A stretch of 35,030 bases of DNA from the NCBI GenBank assembly GCA_028696375.1, contig JAQVHD010000002.1, positions 1 through 35,030 of the forward strand. The letters are read 5' to 3'. A program made the position numbers and the translations under genes. This document shows positions 24,643-33,135 of the stretch, in pieces. Every line of letters starts with the position of its first letter. Within the stretch, counting starts at the first letter, position 1. The stretch is from Minisyncoccota bacterium (GTDB taxonomy: Bacteria; Patescibacteriota; Minisyncoccia; UBA6257; JAAZHW01). The notes under the pieces are model-generated. The model was not told where the DNA came from and made no database searches. It saw only the letters and a program-made list of their open reading frames with translations.

Positions 24643-24772
24643 GGAATGAGTTTAGTTTACGCTTTTATTTTGCGCTTCACGGAATTTATATTTCGTTTCG
24701 CGCTTTACTGTTGCGTTCCCCCTGCCTCAACAGGTCTTATGTTTTTCATAACTGCCTGTTTTCTGCGGCTTT
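24613..24772 (-). ncRNA. L10-type autoregulatory mRNA leader
   Basis: A leader of about 160 bases between the promoter and rplJ. It should start AAAGCCGC (24772-24765), which pairs perfectly with GCGGCTTT (24642-24635), closing the whole domain. Inside, AACAGG/CCTGTT with inner stem TTATG/CATAA and an asymmetric CAG/GA internal loop (24760-24729) looks like the kink-turn hairpin that L10-L12 binds. GAGGCAG follows, as in L10 leaders (Rfam L10_leader). The closing strand overlaps the attenuator stem, so the two cannot form together. Confidence 0.72.
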
Positions 24773-24778
24773 AATTAA

Positions 24779-24806
24779 AGTATAAAAAATAAAAACAGAA
24801 AGTCAA
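24779..24806 (-). promoter_or_regulatory. rplJ-rplL promoter
   Basis: Minus strand TTGACT (24806-24801), 16 bases, TATACT (24784-24779). The first transcribed base is expected near 24772, exactly where the leader's closing stem begins. Confidence 0.8.
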
Positions 24807-24849
24807 GACAAAAAGCGACAAAAATTTTTCTAAAAAAGAAAAATGAGGA

Positions 24850-24884
24850 GTATGGCAGCGGTTTTAGGAAAACCGCTGCCATAC
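24850..24884. repeat. Orphan 16-bp perfect hairpin
   Basis: GTATGGCAGCGGTTTT, loop AGG, AAAACCGCTGCCATAC. It lies between the divergent rplJ and NlpC/P60 promoters, is GC-rich compared with its surroundings, and has no T-run, so it is not a normal terminator. The rest of the 24885-24950 gap is AT-rich with a loose palindrome around 24895-24925 and no gene. Confidence 0.75.
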
Positions 24885-24953
24885 CAGGCCATCACATTAA
24901 TCATTGATATGCTGATCATTATTAAACAAGATTCTATTTCAAAAGTATTATAT

Positions 24954-24981
24954 TTGAGTTATAATTTTATTCAATTATAAT
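24954..24981 (+). promoter_or_regulatory. NlpC/P60 gene promoter
   Basis: TTGAGT (24954-24959), 16 bases, TATAAT (24976-24981), 13 bases before ATG 24995. A second TATAAT is at 24960-24965. The leader would be about seven bases. Confidence 0.6.
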
Positions 24982-24994
24982 AGCTCTAACTACT

Positions 24995-25507
24995 ATGAAA
25001 TGTAATTCGAAAGAATCACAAGTTGAAAAGCAACAAAAGAGATTGATATATTTTGCTTTAAAACAATTAGGCAAACCCTATAAATACGGTGCCAAAAAAC
25101 ATGAAATTGGAAAAGTTTTTGACTGTTCCAGTTTCACTCAGTATGCTTATCGCCGAATTGGTATTGAATTGCCTCGTTCTACTATTTTACAGGCAGAATA
25201 TGGTCAAATAATTCCTGCCCGAAAAAAACCACCCTTCTTTAAAAAAGAAGATCTCCAACCCGGCGATCTTCTCTTTTTTAAGGGCACAAAGGGTCACTTT
25301 AATAAAAAATTCCCTAATGGGATTGGTCATGCGATGATGTATTTAGGCAATGGTTTGTTTATTCACGCTTCTGGATCGGGTTCAAAGAAAAATCAAAAAG
25401 TTAAATTAGAAAAATTCGAAAAAGTAGTTAATCAAGAAGATTTCCAAGTTGCTAAAAGAATTATCGGGTCAAAAACAAAGGAACGCTCCAAATCAAAAGC
25501 GAGATAA
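24995..25507 (+). CDS. NlpC/P60 family cysteine peptidase
   Basis: A 170-aa NlpC/P60 domain protein, a family that cuts D-Glu-DAP type bonds in peptidoglycan. The triad is Cys44 (FDCSSFTQYAY), His112 (GIGHAMMYLGNG) and a third His124 (LFIHASG). QLGKPYKYGA (24-33) and LQPGDLLFF (87-95) are typical. There is no signal peptide or membrane helix, so it may act inside the cell, be released by lysis, or use a leaderless export route. The C-terminus is very basic. It is a single gene between divergent and convergent neighbours. Confidence 0.9.
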   Translation: MKCNSKESQVEKQQKRLIYFALKQLGKPYKYGAKKHEIGKVFDCSSFTQYAYRRIGIELPRSTILQAEYGQIIPARKKPPFFKKEDLQPGDLLFFKGTKGHFNKKFPNGIGHAMMYLGNGLFIHASGSGSKKNQKVKLEKFEKVVNQEDFQVAKRIIGSKTKERSKSKAR

Positions 25508-25553
25508 TAAAGATAATAACCAGAATAAATGTTATTAGTTTTTTCTTTTTCAT
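25461..25553 (-). CDS. Possible 30-aa membrane peptide downstream of rpoD
   Basis: ATG 25553 stands two bases after the rpoD stop, the same spacing as rplI after the protease gene. The product is MKKKKLITFILVIIFII followed by a few polar residues: a Lys start and one full hydrophobic helix. Its 3' half overlaps the NlpC/P60 gene on the other strand by 47 bases, which weakens the case, since AT-rich DNA yields such reading frames by chance. Confidence 0.3.
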   Translation of the reverse strand: MKKKKLITFILVIIFIISLLIWSVPLFLTR

Positions 25554-25555
25554 AA

Positions 25556-26812
25556 TTAAAGTTCTTCTTCAAGAAGTTTTTTAACTTCAGGATTATTCTT
25601 TAATTTTTCGAGCGCCTTTTGTTCTATTTGACGAATCCTCTCTCGTGTAACATTAAATTCTTTGCCTACTTCCTCTAAAGTATGAATGACGCCATCTTCT
25701 AAGCCAAAACGCATTGATAAAATTTTCCTCTCTCGATCGCTTAAATCGACGAGGGTTTGCTTTAGTTGATCACGAATTAATTTTTGAGCGGCTGCTTGAC
25801 TAGGAGATAATGATTTTTCATCGGCTATAAATTCGCCGAGTAATGATTCTTCATCTGAATCGCCAACTGGAGTTTCTAATGAAACAGTATCTTGAGCAAT
25901 TTTTGTAAGATGATGGATTTTATCCACATCAACGCCCATCTCATTCGCAATTTCTTCCGGCAAAGGTTCTCGTCCGAGGTCCTGAGCCAATCGTCTTCTC
26001 GCTTGAGAATATTTGGAAAGAGTTTCTATCATATGGACTGGAATCCGAATAATTCGAGTTTGATCAGCTAAAGCGCGCGTGATGGCTTGACGAATCCACC
26101 ATGTAGCATAAGTAGAAAATTTGAATCCTTTTCGATAATCAAATTTTTCTACAGCGCGTGCCAAACCAATATTACCTTCTTGAATTAAATCCAGAAGGGT
26201 TAAGTTTTGACTGCGATTAGCATACTTCTTGGCTATAGCCACTACCAACCTTAAATTACTCTGAATTAATTGTTTCTTTGCCTCCTTGTCGCCTTCCATT
26301 GCTCGTTTGGCTAATTCCCGTTCTTGGGCCGGCGTTAGTAATGGGACCTTCCCTATTTCCCGCAGATAATTTTGTACGGCATCGGACATTTCATAATTAA
26401 ATGAATCGTCCTTGAGCGCTTGTTTCAAATCACGTACTGTTACTCTATCTTCCGGCAATTCTAATAAATCCTTACTTTCGACAACCTCGATGTTTGATTT
26501 TTCACAAAGATCATAAATTTCCTCCAGAAGAGAAATATCATTCTCTACCTGAGGAAAGATTGTTAAAATTTCGGCTTCAGTAATAAAACCACGTTCCCCG
26601 CCTTTTTTAATTAAATTTTGTAATTTTTCTTCTTTAAGCGAGAGGTGTTTTTTCTTCTCGATCTTAGCACTGCTCTTCTTTCCTTTTGGCAACTTAACAG
26701 ATTTTTTAATTTTTGTTCGCCTCTTTTTTGTTGTTGATGTTGCTTTGTTCTTTTTTTTCAAAGATTTTTTTTCAACTTTTTTATTCTTTTTATTTGCTTT
26801 ATTTTTGGGCAT
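25556..26812 (-). CDS. rpoD: Primary sigma factor RpoD (sigma-70)
   Basis: A 418-aa housekeeping sigma factor. A very Lys-rich start (1-58) precedes a region-1.1-like part (about 60-112). Region 1.2/2 starts at [17 protein letters not shown] (144-160); region 2.4 is [14 protein letters not shown] (231-244), which reads the -10 box; region 3 follows; region 4.2 [20 protein letters not shown] (378-397) reads the -35. The abundant TTGACA/TATAAT boxes in this window match such a factor. It follows dnaG by 17 bases, the familiar dnaG-rpoD pair without rpsU. Confidence 0.96.
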   Translation of the reverse strand: MPKNKANKKNKKVEKKSLKKKNKATSTTKKRRTKIKKSVKLPKGKKSSAKIEKKKHLSLKEEKLQNLIKKGGERGFITEAEILTIFPQVENDISLLEEIYDLCEKSNIEVVESKDLLELPEDRVTVRDLKQALKDDSFNYEMSDAVQNYLREIGKVPLLTPAQERELAKRAMEGDKEAKKQLIQSNLRLVVAIAKKYANRSQNLTLLDLIQEGNIGLARAVEKFDYRKGFKFSTYATWWIRQAITRALADQTRIIRIPVHMIETLSKYSQARRRLAQDLGREPLPEEIANEMGVDVDKIHHLTKIAQDTVSLETPVGDSDEESLLGEFIADEKSLSPSQAAAQKLIRDQLKQTLVDLSDRERKILSMRFGLEDGVIHTLEEVGKEFNVTRERIRQIEQKALEKLKNNPEVKKLLEEEL

Positions 26813-26829
26813 ACTTTTTAATAAAAATT

Positions 26830-28575
26830 TTAGGAAATTTCCTTTAATATATTCTGCAACTCCTTTAAATATTGATCGATGGCTTCGGCATCATTTTTTT
26901 GCTCTGCCTCTTTAAGCCGCGCTGTTTTTTCAGAAATAGTTTGGCGGAAAAATTCTTTTTTTAATTCTAAAGTAATCTTTCGAAATTCCAAATCCCAATT
27001 GATATCTCCATCAGCAAATTCATAGTCAGCTAGTAACTTAAGATAAGCAATACTTCCCCACACATTATCACTTAAACCACGAGCGTTTTTGTTCTCTTCA
27101 TTCAAAAGACCGTCTCTAACTAACTTTCGGTATTCTTCCGCAAGAAAATCAGTAATAGCTGCTAACTGCTCTTTTTCAACCTGCATTTTTAATGCTAACG
27201 CTAAAGCTCTTTCGCTCAATAATTCTCTTCTTGTTTTACGACTATTAAACATTGTGGTGGTTGAAATATTGTCTTCCAATGTTTCTTTAATCTCCCTTTC
27301 TTCAAGAGATTTTTTAATTTTTTCTAAATCTTCTTCCAAGAAATCCTCTCTTACTTGAAAATCTTCTGCAATTCTTTTAAGCCATTCGCCTTTTTCAATT
27401 GGATTATCAATCCACGCAATCTTTGAAAGCAAAAACTCTATCGCTTTTCTTTTACCATTGATATCATTCAGGTCAAATTGAGTCCGAGCCTTCCGATAAT
27501 AATACTCTCCTGCTTCTTCTGCTTTCTCGATAATTTGGGATACCTGATCCTTATGAAGCAAGGCAAAGTCAGCTAAATCTTTGCCTTCGAGTAAACTAAT
27601 TATAGAAACGTGAAAATCTAAAGATCGGGCTAGATCAATAGCTCTTTCTGCCGCTAAGCGACCGGCCTCATCCATATCATAACCGACAATTAAATTTTTG
27701 GTTATCCGACCAAGTGCCCGTAATTGATCTTCGGTTAAAGCAGTGCCTGAAGTAGCAACTATATACTTTATACCGCTTTGCCAACCCATTAAGAAATCCA
27801 TTTGCCCCTCTACCAGCAGTACTCGATCAGCTTCTCTAATATCTTTTTTGGTTTTTGAAAAGCCGTATAAAATCCGTCCTTTACTAAAAATAGGATTTTC
27901 AGGAGAGTTTAAGTATTTGGGCTCATTCTTTTCTTCGCCAAAGATTCTTCCGGTAAAAGCAACAATGCGATCTTGATGATTGAAAATGGGGAAAATTATT
28001 CTATTTCGAAAACGATCAAAATAAGAATTGGGTTGCTGCTCTGATTTGATAACAAGACCTGAGGTTAAAATATCTTCTATTTTAAAACCATTGTTAATAA
28101 GAAAACGCAAAAGAGCATCATGCTGATTCGGAGCAAAACCTATTTGCCATTTTTTTATTGTCTCTTCATTTAAGCCTCGATTCTTTAGATAAAGATTAAC
28201 CGCAGCATTGTTTTCTAATTGCAATTCGAAAAATTCCGCAGCCTTTTCATGAATCTCATAGAGTTTACCTATTTGATTTTTCAAGACAGGATTTTCCTTG
28301 GTCAATTCCACACCCGCTTTCTTCGCTAAAATTCTCAGCGCTTCTCCGAAATCAACATTTTCATATTCCATAATAAATCTGAAAATATCTCCTCCACGAT
28401 TACAACCAAAACAATGCCAGATTTGACGTTCAGGCGAAACCATAAAGGATGGGGTTTTTTCTTTATGAAAGGGGCAAAGGGCTCGAAAATTAGATCCGGC
28501 TTTTGTAAGTTTTACATATTCGCCGATCACCTCAACAATGTCTAATTTTTCCTTAATTTCATCAACGACTCCCAT
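26830..28575 (-). CDS. dnaG: DNA primase
   Basis: A 581-aa primase that makes RNA primers at the fork. The N-terminal zinc ligands are C34, H37, C55 and C58 ([16 protein letters not shown]). The TOPRIM core has Glu256 in LLVEGQMDF and Asp300/Asp302 in [18 protein letters not shown] and SGTAL are conserved. The C-terminal part from about 370 is helical and acidic and should bind DnaB. ATG 28575 follows TATAAT by 12 bases, giving a very short leader; it heads the dnaG-rpoD operon. Confidence 0.96.
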   Translation of the reverse strand: MGVVDEIKEKLDIVEVIGEYVKLTKAGSNFRALCPFHKEKTPSFMVSPERQIWHCFGCNRGGDIFRFIMEYENVDFGEALRILAKKAGVELTKENPVLKNQIGKLYEIHEKAAEFFELQLENNAAVNLYLKNRGLNEETIKKWQIGFAPNQHDALLRFLINNGFKIEDILTSGLVIKSEQQPNSYFDRFRNRIIFPIFNHQDRIVAFTGRIFGEEKNEPKYLNSPENPIFSKGRILYGFSKTKKDIREADRVLLVEGQMDFLMGWQSGIKYIVATSGTALTEDQLRALGRITKNLIVGYDMDEAGRLAAERAIDLARSLDFHVSIISLLEGKDLADFALLHKDQVSQIIEKAEEAGEYYYRKARTQFDLNDINGKRKAIEFLLSKIAWIDNPIEKGEWLKRIAEDFQVREDFLEEDLEKIKKSLEEREIKETLEDNISTTTMFNSRKTRRELLSERALALALKMQVEKEQLAAITDFLAEEYRKLVRDGLLNEENKNARGLSDNVWGSIAYLKLLADYEFADGDINWDLEFRKITLELKKEFFRQTISEKTARLKEAEQKNDAEAIDQYLKELQNILKEIS

Positions 28576-28587
28576 ATTTGATATATT

Positions 28588-28616
28588 ATTATAACCCTTT
28601 TAAAATGATTTTTCAA
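28588..28616 (-). promoter_or_regulatory. dnaG-rpoD promoter
   Basis: Minus strand TTGAAA (28616-28611), 17 bases, perfect TATAAT (28593-28588), 12 bases to ATG 28575. Leader about six bases. Confidence 0.72.
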
Positions 28617-28689
28617 ACAAAATAAACCTTTCTTTGTAACCTTGTAAATAAAAGGCTTCGCATCATACCCCAATCTCTTTTAGTTTCAT

Positions 28690-30792
28690 TTAGATAGAAG
28701 GGTTTAACTTCGCTTTTAATCGTTTCAAAATTTCTTCATCGTCCAAGGCTTCCTCCTTATTTTCTGATAATCCAGAATGAGGTAGTGGAGAGTTTTCTTG
28801 AACTGAAGAAGAAAGTGTTTGAATGCCTTGGGGACTTCCCAGATTTATAACTGAGTGATCGAGAGAGGGAGATTCAGCAACTGGTGATAGTGGTGCATTA
28901 TTATTCTCCTTTTTCTCCACTTCATTTTGATTATCAGAGGAAGTAGCTATCACATTAGCAGAAAGGGCTGCAGTTTCTTCGGTAGGCGCTGTGCGATATT
29001 TGGCTAATAGTTTTTTTCCTGCGTATAACCACAACAACCAGAAGAGGAGTAAAATATTAAATAGAAGAGAAATCCAATACCAGGGAATATGAATGTTTTT
29101 AATTCTATCAGCGAGTGCTGCTAGAGTATAGAAATTGTTCAAATCTTGCACCGGTTCGGTAATACAAGTTGGATTAAACCAGGCAATAAAACCAGGTGAT
29201 GGGGTGGCTGTTGTAGAAATCCCCAAAACTTTTTTCTCACTTAAACCAACAATGCCAAAATAGCCAAAGCGTACTATTTGTGCTGATACAGAATTTAGTG
29301 AAGGATTCCGATAAGTTGTCAGTAAACTCCAATTAGTTGGCGTCAGTTGAGCATATGAGATACGCAATGAATTTTCATCAAAGCCCCTGATTTCATTATC
29401 AAAATAATTCATCGTCAATGTGGCTAAGTTTTCTAATTCAACTGGATTACAATTATTGTCTTCTGCCGCTATATGAACGATTTTTTGGCCACTAAATCTA
29501 TAATTACCTACTTGAGTAGCGGGATTAACTAAACTGCTTAATTGATGAGTAGATATATTAATTCTAATATCTTTGGGATATGAATTAGCCAAAACAGCCA
29601 AACGGACATTAAATCCGTCAGACATGCCTAAAAAGCAACTACCTCCTGCCAAACCATTAATCCAGCAGGTTGTTTCTGCTAAAGCTGATTCAAAGTGGGT
29701 AAAAGCACAAGTGGACGTACCCAAAACTGTGGGCGTTGGAGTTCCTCCACCTAACCAATAACCCCCTCCTCCACCTCCACCACGATATGGAGTTGGCGTA
29801 GGTGTAGGAGTTGGAGTTTCTGTTGGTGTAGGCGTTTCTGTTGGCGTCGGCGTTGGTGTTACTCCCCCTGACACAATTTCTAGATTAGCTGAAGCATAGG
29901 CTACCTTAATCCAATTTTCACCACAAATTGTTTTATCTTGCACATACACCTCAACTTGAATTTCTTTCGTTCCTGTAGTATTAAATTGCGTTGTCCAACT
30001 TCCGTTCAATTTTTTATTATTCACAGCGCTTACTGCTCCCGCCCATCTCCACTCACAAGAAGCGCTTGGAGAATTACACTCGGGAATGTTATCAGTAGAA
30101 ATAATAACATCAGAATTGATTAAGGCCGGATTAGAAGAGAAATTTATTTTGGTTTCATGAGGAACAGAAGGGCAGGTTGGTGTAGGGGTTGGAGTTTGTG
30201 TAGGCGTTGGGGTGGGAGTTTGAGTGGGGGTGGGTGTTGCTGTGACAGTCGGAGTTGGAGTAGGCGTCGGTGTATTCGTAGGGGTAGGTGTCAAAGTAGG
30301 TGTAGGAGTGGAAGTAGGAGTAGGAGTAGGAGTAGGAGTAGAGGTAGCATCATAAACATTAAATGATGTGCAACCCGAAGCAACCTTAATCCACCGATCA
30401 CCACAAATAGTCGCATCTTTAGCATAGACCTCGACTTTGATAGTCTTAGTACCGATAGTGGAAAAGCTTGTCGTCCATTCACCCGTAAGTTTATTGGTGG
30501 TATTGCTCGACACTGCTCCCGACCATCTCCATTCACAAGAAGTACTAGGAGAATTACACTCGGGAATCATATCAGTTTTAATTCTTATTGTCTGATTAAC
30601 GAATGCAGGGTTCGGAGAAACATAAATAGAAGTAGGGTGAGCATTAAAAGGGCATGTGGTATCGGCAGATTGAACAATCGCCGCTAGAAAGTGGTTAAAG
30701 GAAATATGCAAATTCCCCCCAATTTCAATTGAGAAAACTATAATTCCGATTAATCCAATAATTAAAATAATAGAATGTGGGGCTTTTTTCAT
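28690..30792 (-). CDS. Surface protein with duplicated domains and Thr-Pro linkers
   Basis: A 700-aa modular surface protein. Signal/anchor helix at 6-26. Two homologous Ig-like domains, about 47-148 and 207-307, share PECNSPSxSCEWRWxGAVS (78-95 and 238-255) and CG(D/E)xWIKVA, with matching Cys that may form disulfides. They are joined by a Thr-Pro linker (151-206), and a second linker (311-335) leads to a Gly run (338-350). A third domain (about 360-530) precedes a membrane helix (571-591) and a charged cytoplasmic tail (600-700). The anchor plus outer linkers suggest a stalk for attachment or host contact. Function unknown; family not identified. Single gene with its own promoter. Confidence 0.7.
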   Translation of the reverse strand: MKKAPHSIILIIGLIGIIVFSIEIGGNLHISFNHFLAAIVQSADTTCPFNAHPTSIYVSPNPAFVNQTIRIKTDMIPECNSPSTSCEWRWSGAVSSNTTNKLTGEWTTSFSTIGTKTIKVEVYAKDATICGDRWIKVASGCTSFNVYDATSTPTPTPTPTSTPTPTLTPTPTNTPTPTPTPTVTATPTPTQTPTPTPTQTPTPTPTCPSVPHETKINFSSNPALINSDVIISTDNIPECNSPSASCEWRWAGAVSAVNNKKLNGSWTTQFNTTGTKEIQVEVYVQDKTICGENWIKVAYASANLEIVSGGVTPTPTPTETPTPTETPTPTPTPTPYRGGGGGGGYWLGGGTPTPTVLGTSTCAFTHFESALAETTCWINGLAGGSCFLGMSDGFNVRLAVLANSYPKDIRINISTHQLSSLVNPATQVGNYRFSGQKIVHIAAEDNNCNPVELENLATLTMNYFDNEIRGFDENSLRISYAQLTPTNWSLLTTYRNPSLNSVSAQIVRFGYFGIVGLSEKKVLGISTTATPSPGFIAWFNPTCITEPVQDLNNFYTLAALADRIKNIHIPWYWISLLFNILLLFWLLWLYAGKKLLAKYRTAPTEETAALSANVIATSSDNQNEVEKKENNNAPLSPVAESPSLDHSVINLGSPQGIQTLSSSVQENSPLPHSGLSENKEEALDDEEILKRLKAKLNPSI

Positions 30793-30839
30793 AAATTAAA
30801 AAAGAAGTAAAAAATACCACCGAAAATTCTGTTGGTTAT

Positions 30840-30867
30840 ATTATATTTATTTTTTAAAAATTGTCAA
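30840..30867 (-). promoter_or_regulatory. Surface-protein promoter
   Basis: Minus strand perfect TTGACA (30867-30862), 16 bases, perfect TATAAT (30845-30840). Best consensus match in the window. Leader about 41 bases, pyrimidine-rich, without a ribosome site. The rest of 30868-31024 shows no gene. Confidence 0.82.
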
Positions 30868-31024
30868 TGGCTGCTTGGCAAACGCCTGTATTAATCAAAA
30901 ATGATGAAAATAGAAGAGTAAATCTATGATAAAAAGGTGGTAAAAATATCGGGATGCAAAAATCTTACCTTTACACACAATGACAGTGCCCTATCTTTAA
31001 AAATTAGTCATTTTCTTCAAATTG

Positions 31025-32023
31025 TTACACTTCTTTCTTGAGAGCTAAATCTATAATTTTCAAAATCAAATTTTCGTAGGAGATTCCCGCTGTTTTTGCT
31101 TCACGCGCCAATCCCCCATCTTCGGAGATATCAGGATTGGGATTTAATTCTAAGACATAAATTTTATTTTCTTTTTCATCGTAACGAATATCCAAACGCG
31201 CATATCCCTGACAGCCGAAAATTTTATAACATTTTTTCGAGATCTCCTCTAAATCTTTTTGCAATTTTTCATCGATGTTTGCTGGACAGACAACTGGCGT
31301 TTTTTTGAAAGCAATACTTTGTTTAACCCACTTAGCTCGATAACTTACCACCCGCGGAATATTAGGGGGCAATTCGCTAAAATCAATTTCGGCAATAGGT
31401 AAAACGGTTAATTTTTTGTTACCAATAATACCCGCGTTGAATTCTCGGCCATCGATAAATTCTTCTACCAACGCCTCTTGCTGATAAATATCAAGGATGT
31501 GTTCGATTTGCTCTTTGAGCTCCTCGTCATTTTTAACAACCGACCGCTCTTTAATCCCAACGCTCCCATCCTCTCTAATTGGCTTAACAATTAGAGGAAA
31601 TTTTAACTCGGGATTCAGTTTTCTATTAGAATTATTAAAAACTTGCCATCTTGGTGTTAAAATACCATTGTATGTTAAAATTTCTTTGGCTCGTGCTTTA
31701 TTTTGGCAAAGCGCTAAAGTGAAATAGTTATTCCCGGTATAGGGAATTTTTAATATATCAAATAATGCCGCTACATGAGGTTCCAGTCGTGGATCATCAT
31801 AAAAACCATCATCAGCCAGATTAAAAATAACATCTGGCTTTTTAGATTTAAGATTTTCGTATAAATCAATATCTACTTCTAATGTTTTTACCTCGTGTCC
31901 GCGCTCGCTCAAAATTTTTTTTATAGCCAAGACATCATCGAGATTGCCTCGACCGTAAGTATCAACTTGATTAATATTATTTTCGAAATTGTTGATATTC
32001 CTAGTAACAATAGTAATTTTCAT
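31025..32023 (-). CDS. ddl: D-alanine--D-alanine ligase-like ATP-grasp protein
   Basis: A 332-aa ATP-grasp ligase close to Ddl, which makes D-Ala-D-Ala for peptidoglycan. IPYTGNNYFTLALCQNKARAKEIL (about 93-116) matches the Ddl pattern IPYTGxxxxxxAxxxDKxxxK in the central domain. FPLIVKPIREDGSVGI and YVLELNPNPDIS are the ATP-grasp nucleotide and metal sites. The N-terminal part (VIFNLADDGFYDDPRLEPHV) deviates from the usual FNALHGxxGEDG. Ligand specificity is therefore less certain. Its ATG overlaps the glycosylase stop (ATGA). Alr in the same run of genes supports the role. Confidence 0.8.
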   Translation of the reverse strand: MKITIVTRNINNFENNINQVDTYGRGNLDDVLAIKKILSERGHEVKTLEVDIDLYENLKSKKPDVIFNLADDGFYDDPRLEPHVAALFDILKIPYTGNNYFTLALCQNKARAKEILTYNGILTPRWQVFNNSNRKLNPELKFPLIVKPIREDGSVGIKERSVVKNDEELKEQIEHILDIYQQEALVEEFIDGREFNAGIIGNKKLTVLPIAEIDFSELPPNIPRVVSYRAKWVKQSIAFKKTPVVCPANIDEKLQKDLEEISKKCYKIFGCQGYARLDIRYDEKENKIYVLELNPNPDISEDGGLAREAKTAGISYENLILKIIDLALKKEV

Positions 32024-32664
32024 AAAGATATTTTTAATTTGTTTTTATAATACAAAACTATTATAGCATGGATTTTTTGATAAAAGAAAATATTACGTGG
32101 AATTTTTTTCATAAAATATTGCTGTAATTCTGAATAACTCATTTCGGCATTGGTAATTTGAAATTCTTCAACAAACCGTCTCGTATAAGCATCAATAACA
32201 AAAACCAAACGATTAAAGGCATAGAGTAAAATGGAATCAGCGGTTTCCGGTCCCACTCCTTTAATTTTAAGTAATTGATTTCTCAAAGAGGATGTTGGAA
32301 TTTTTTCACAATTTTTAATGCCACCATTTTGAACAACAAATCGAGCCACATTTTTGAGATAAGTTGCTTTAATTTGATAAAAACCTGCTGGCTTAATTAA
32401 AAATTTTAATTGCCTCAGCGATAGCTTGTCGATGGCGTCTAATGAATCCCGCCGAGCATTTTTAAGATTGTTCATGGCTCGTTCCACATTATTCCAATTT
32501 GTTTGCTGGGTCAAAATTGACTCAATAATCACCTCTTCTTTCTCTCTTAATGTTTTCCTCCGCTTACACCATAACCGCCATTGGGAATCTTCTATTTTAA
32601 TATTCTTAAGAGCGCGATAATAAAAATTTAAAATTTTATCTAACAAGTTGTATGAATTAGACAA
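32020..32664 (-). CDS. HhH-GPD DNA glycosylase, EndoIII/MagIII-like
   Basis: A 214-aa base-excision-repair glycosylase. The helix-hairpin-helix is LLKIKGVGPETADSILLYAF (131-150) and the catalytic Asp158 follows in VFVIDAYTRR. The Lys of bifunctional Nth (GRKTA) is Glu here (GPETA), which fits the MagIII-like monofunctional enzymes that remove 3-methyladenine. The four-Cys iron-sulphur loop at the C-terminus is absent. Start is ATG 32664, overlapping the previous gene by 25 bases. Exact base specificity is not readable. Confidence 0.85.
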   Translation of the reverse strand: MSNSYNLLDKILNFYYRALKNIKIEDSQWRLWCKRRKTLREKEEVIIESILTQQTNWNNVERAMNNLKNARRDSLDAIDKLSLRQLKFLIKPAGFYQIKATYLKNVARFVVQNGGIKNCEKIPTSSLRNQLLKIKGVGPETADSILLYAFNRLVFVIDAYTRRFVEEFQITNAEMSYSELQQYFMKKIPRNIFFYQKIHAIIVLYYKNKLKISL

Positions 32665-33020
32665 TTAACTTTTTTCCCTTCTTCGACCATTTGATTATAG
32701 ACATTCACAGCATCAGGCGTACGTTTTATGATTATCTCAATGCCTCTTTTTTTAACTTCATTGATTAAATCATTATTAACGCGCAAAACGCCATCGAATC
32801 CGTTTCCTATAACAATCACCTCGGGCTTTCCAGCCAAAAGCGCTTCCTTTTCCCATTCTCCGATAAAGTGGGAAGAATGAAAAGCTTCTTCTAATTTTTC
32901 TTCGTCCCGCTCAGAGACTTGATTGTCAGAAATCACTATCTGATAAAATTTTTTACCATTCACAATAATTTCGCCAAATTCGCAGTGATCAATTTTAATT
33001 TTATTTTTGTTTTTTAACAT
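32640..33020 (-). CDS. Mth938-like domain protein (DUF498/AAMDC family)
   Basis: A 126-aa Mth938-like protein. Conserved features: IDHCEFGEIIVNGKKFYQIVI at 10-30, PEVIVIGNGFDGVLRV (67-82) and ELKKRGIEIIIKRTPDAVNVYNQM-like helix/strand (90-112; TPDAVNVYN at about 101). The family is small, with no proven catalytic role; members in respiratory-complex assembly (NDUFAF3) and adipogenesis are known from eukaryotes. It overlaps the glycosylase by 25 bases and starts inside a small ORF. Confidence 0.82.
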   Translation of the reverse strand: MLKNKNKIKIDHCEFGEIIVNGKKFYQIVISDNQVSERDEEKLEEAFHSSHFIGEWEKEALLAGKPEVIVIGNGFDGVLRVNNDLINEVKKRGIEIIIKRTPDAVNVYNQMVEEGKKVNCLIHTTC

Positions 33021-33129
33021 GTCGCTTGTGCACTACATTTTTCAGCCTCGCGGGCCGTACAACAGCCAAGCTTTTTTTAAGACGATGTTCTTGGGAAATT
33101 TTTAAGTTCTTTTTGGGTTTTTTACTCAT
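33001..33129 (-). CDS. Possible 42-aa basic protein
   Basis: ATG 33129 begins six bases after the GerMN gene stop on the same strand. It encodes a Lys/Arg/His-rich peptide (MSKKPKKNLKISQEHRLKK...HKRHVKKQK) and ends 20 bases into the Mth938-like gene. Position and strand fit an operon gene, and net charge would suit nucleic-acid binding. No family recognised, no ribosome site. In another frame the same DNA reads a Cys-rich stretch without a start. Confidence 0.35.
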   Translation of the reverse strand: MSKKPKKNLKISQEHRLKKSLAVVRPARLKNVVHKRHVKKQK

Positions 33130-33135
33130 AATGTT

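Noticed and set aside
30157..30366. Arg/Ser-rich frame opposite the Thr-Pro linker
   Set aside because: It is the complement of the TP-repeat coding DNA; low-complexity composition explains the open frame.
33021..33075. Cys-rich frame (GCCTAREAEKCSAQATC) upstream of the Mth938-like gene
   Set aside because: There is a stop just upstream and no start codon; the reading without Cys is the one with ATG.
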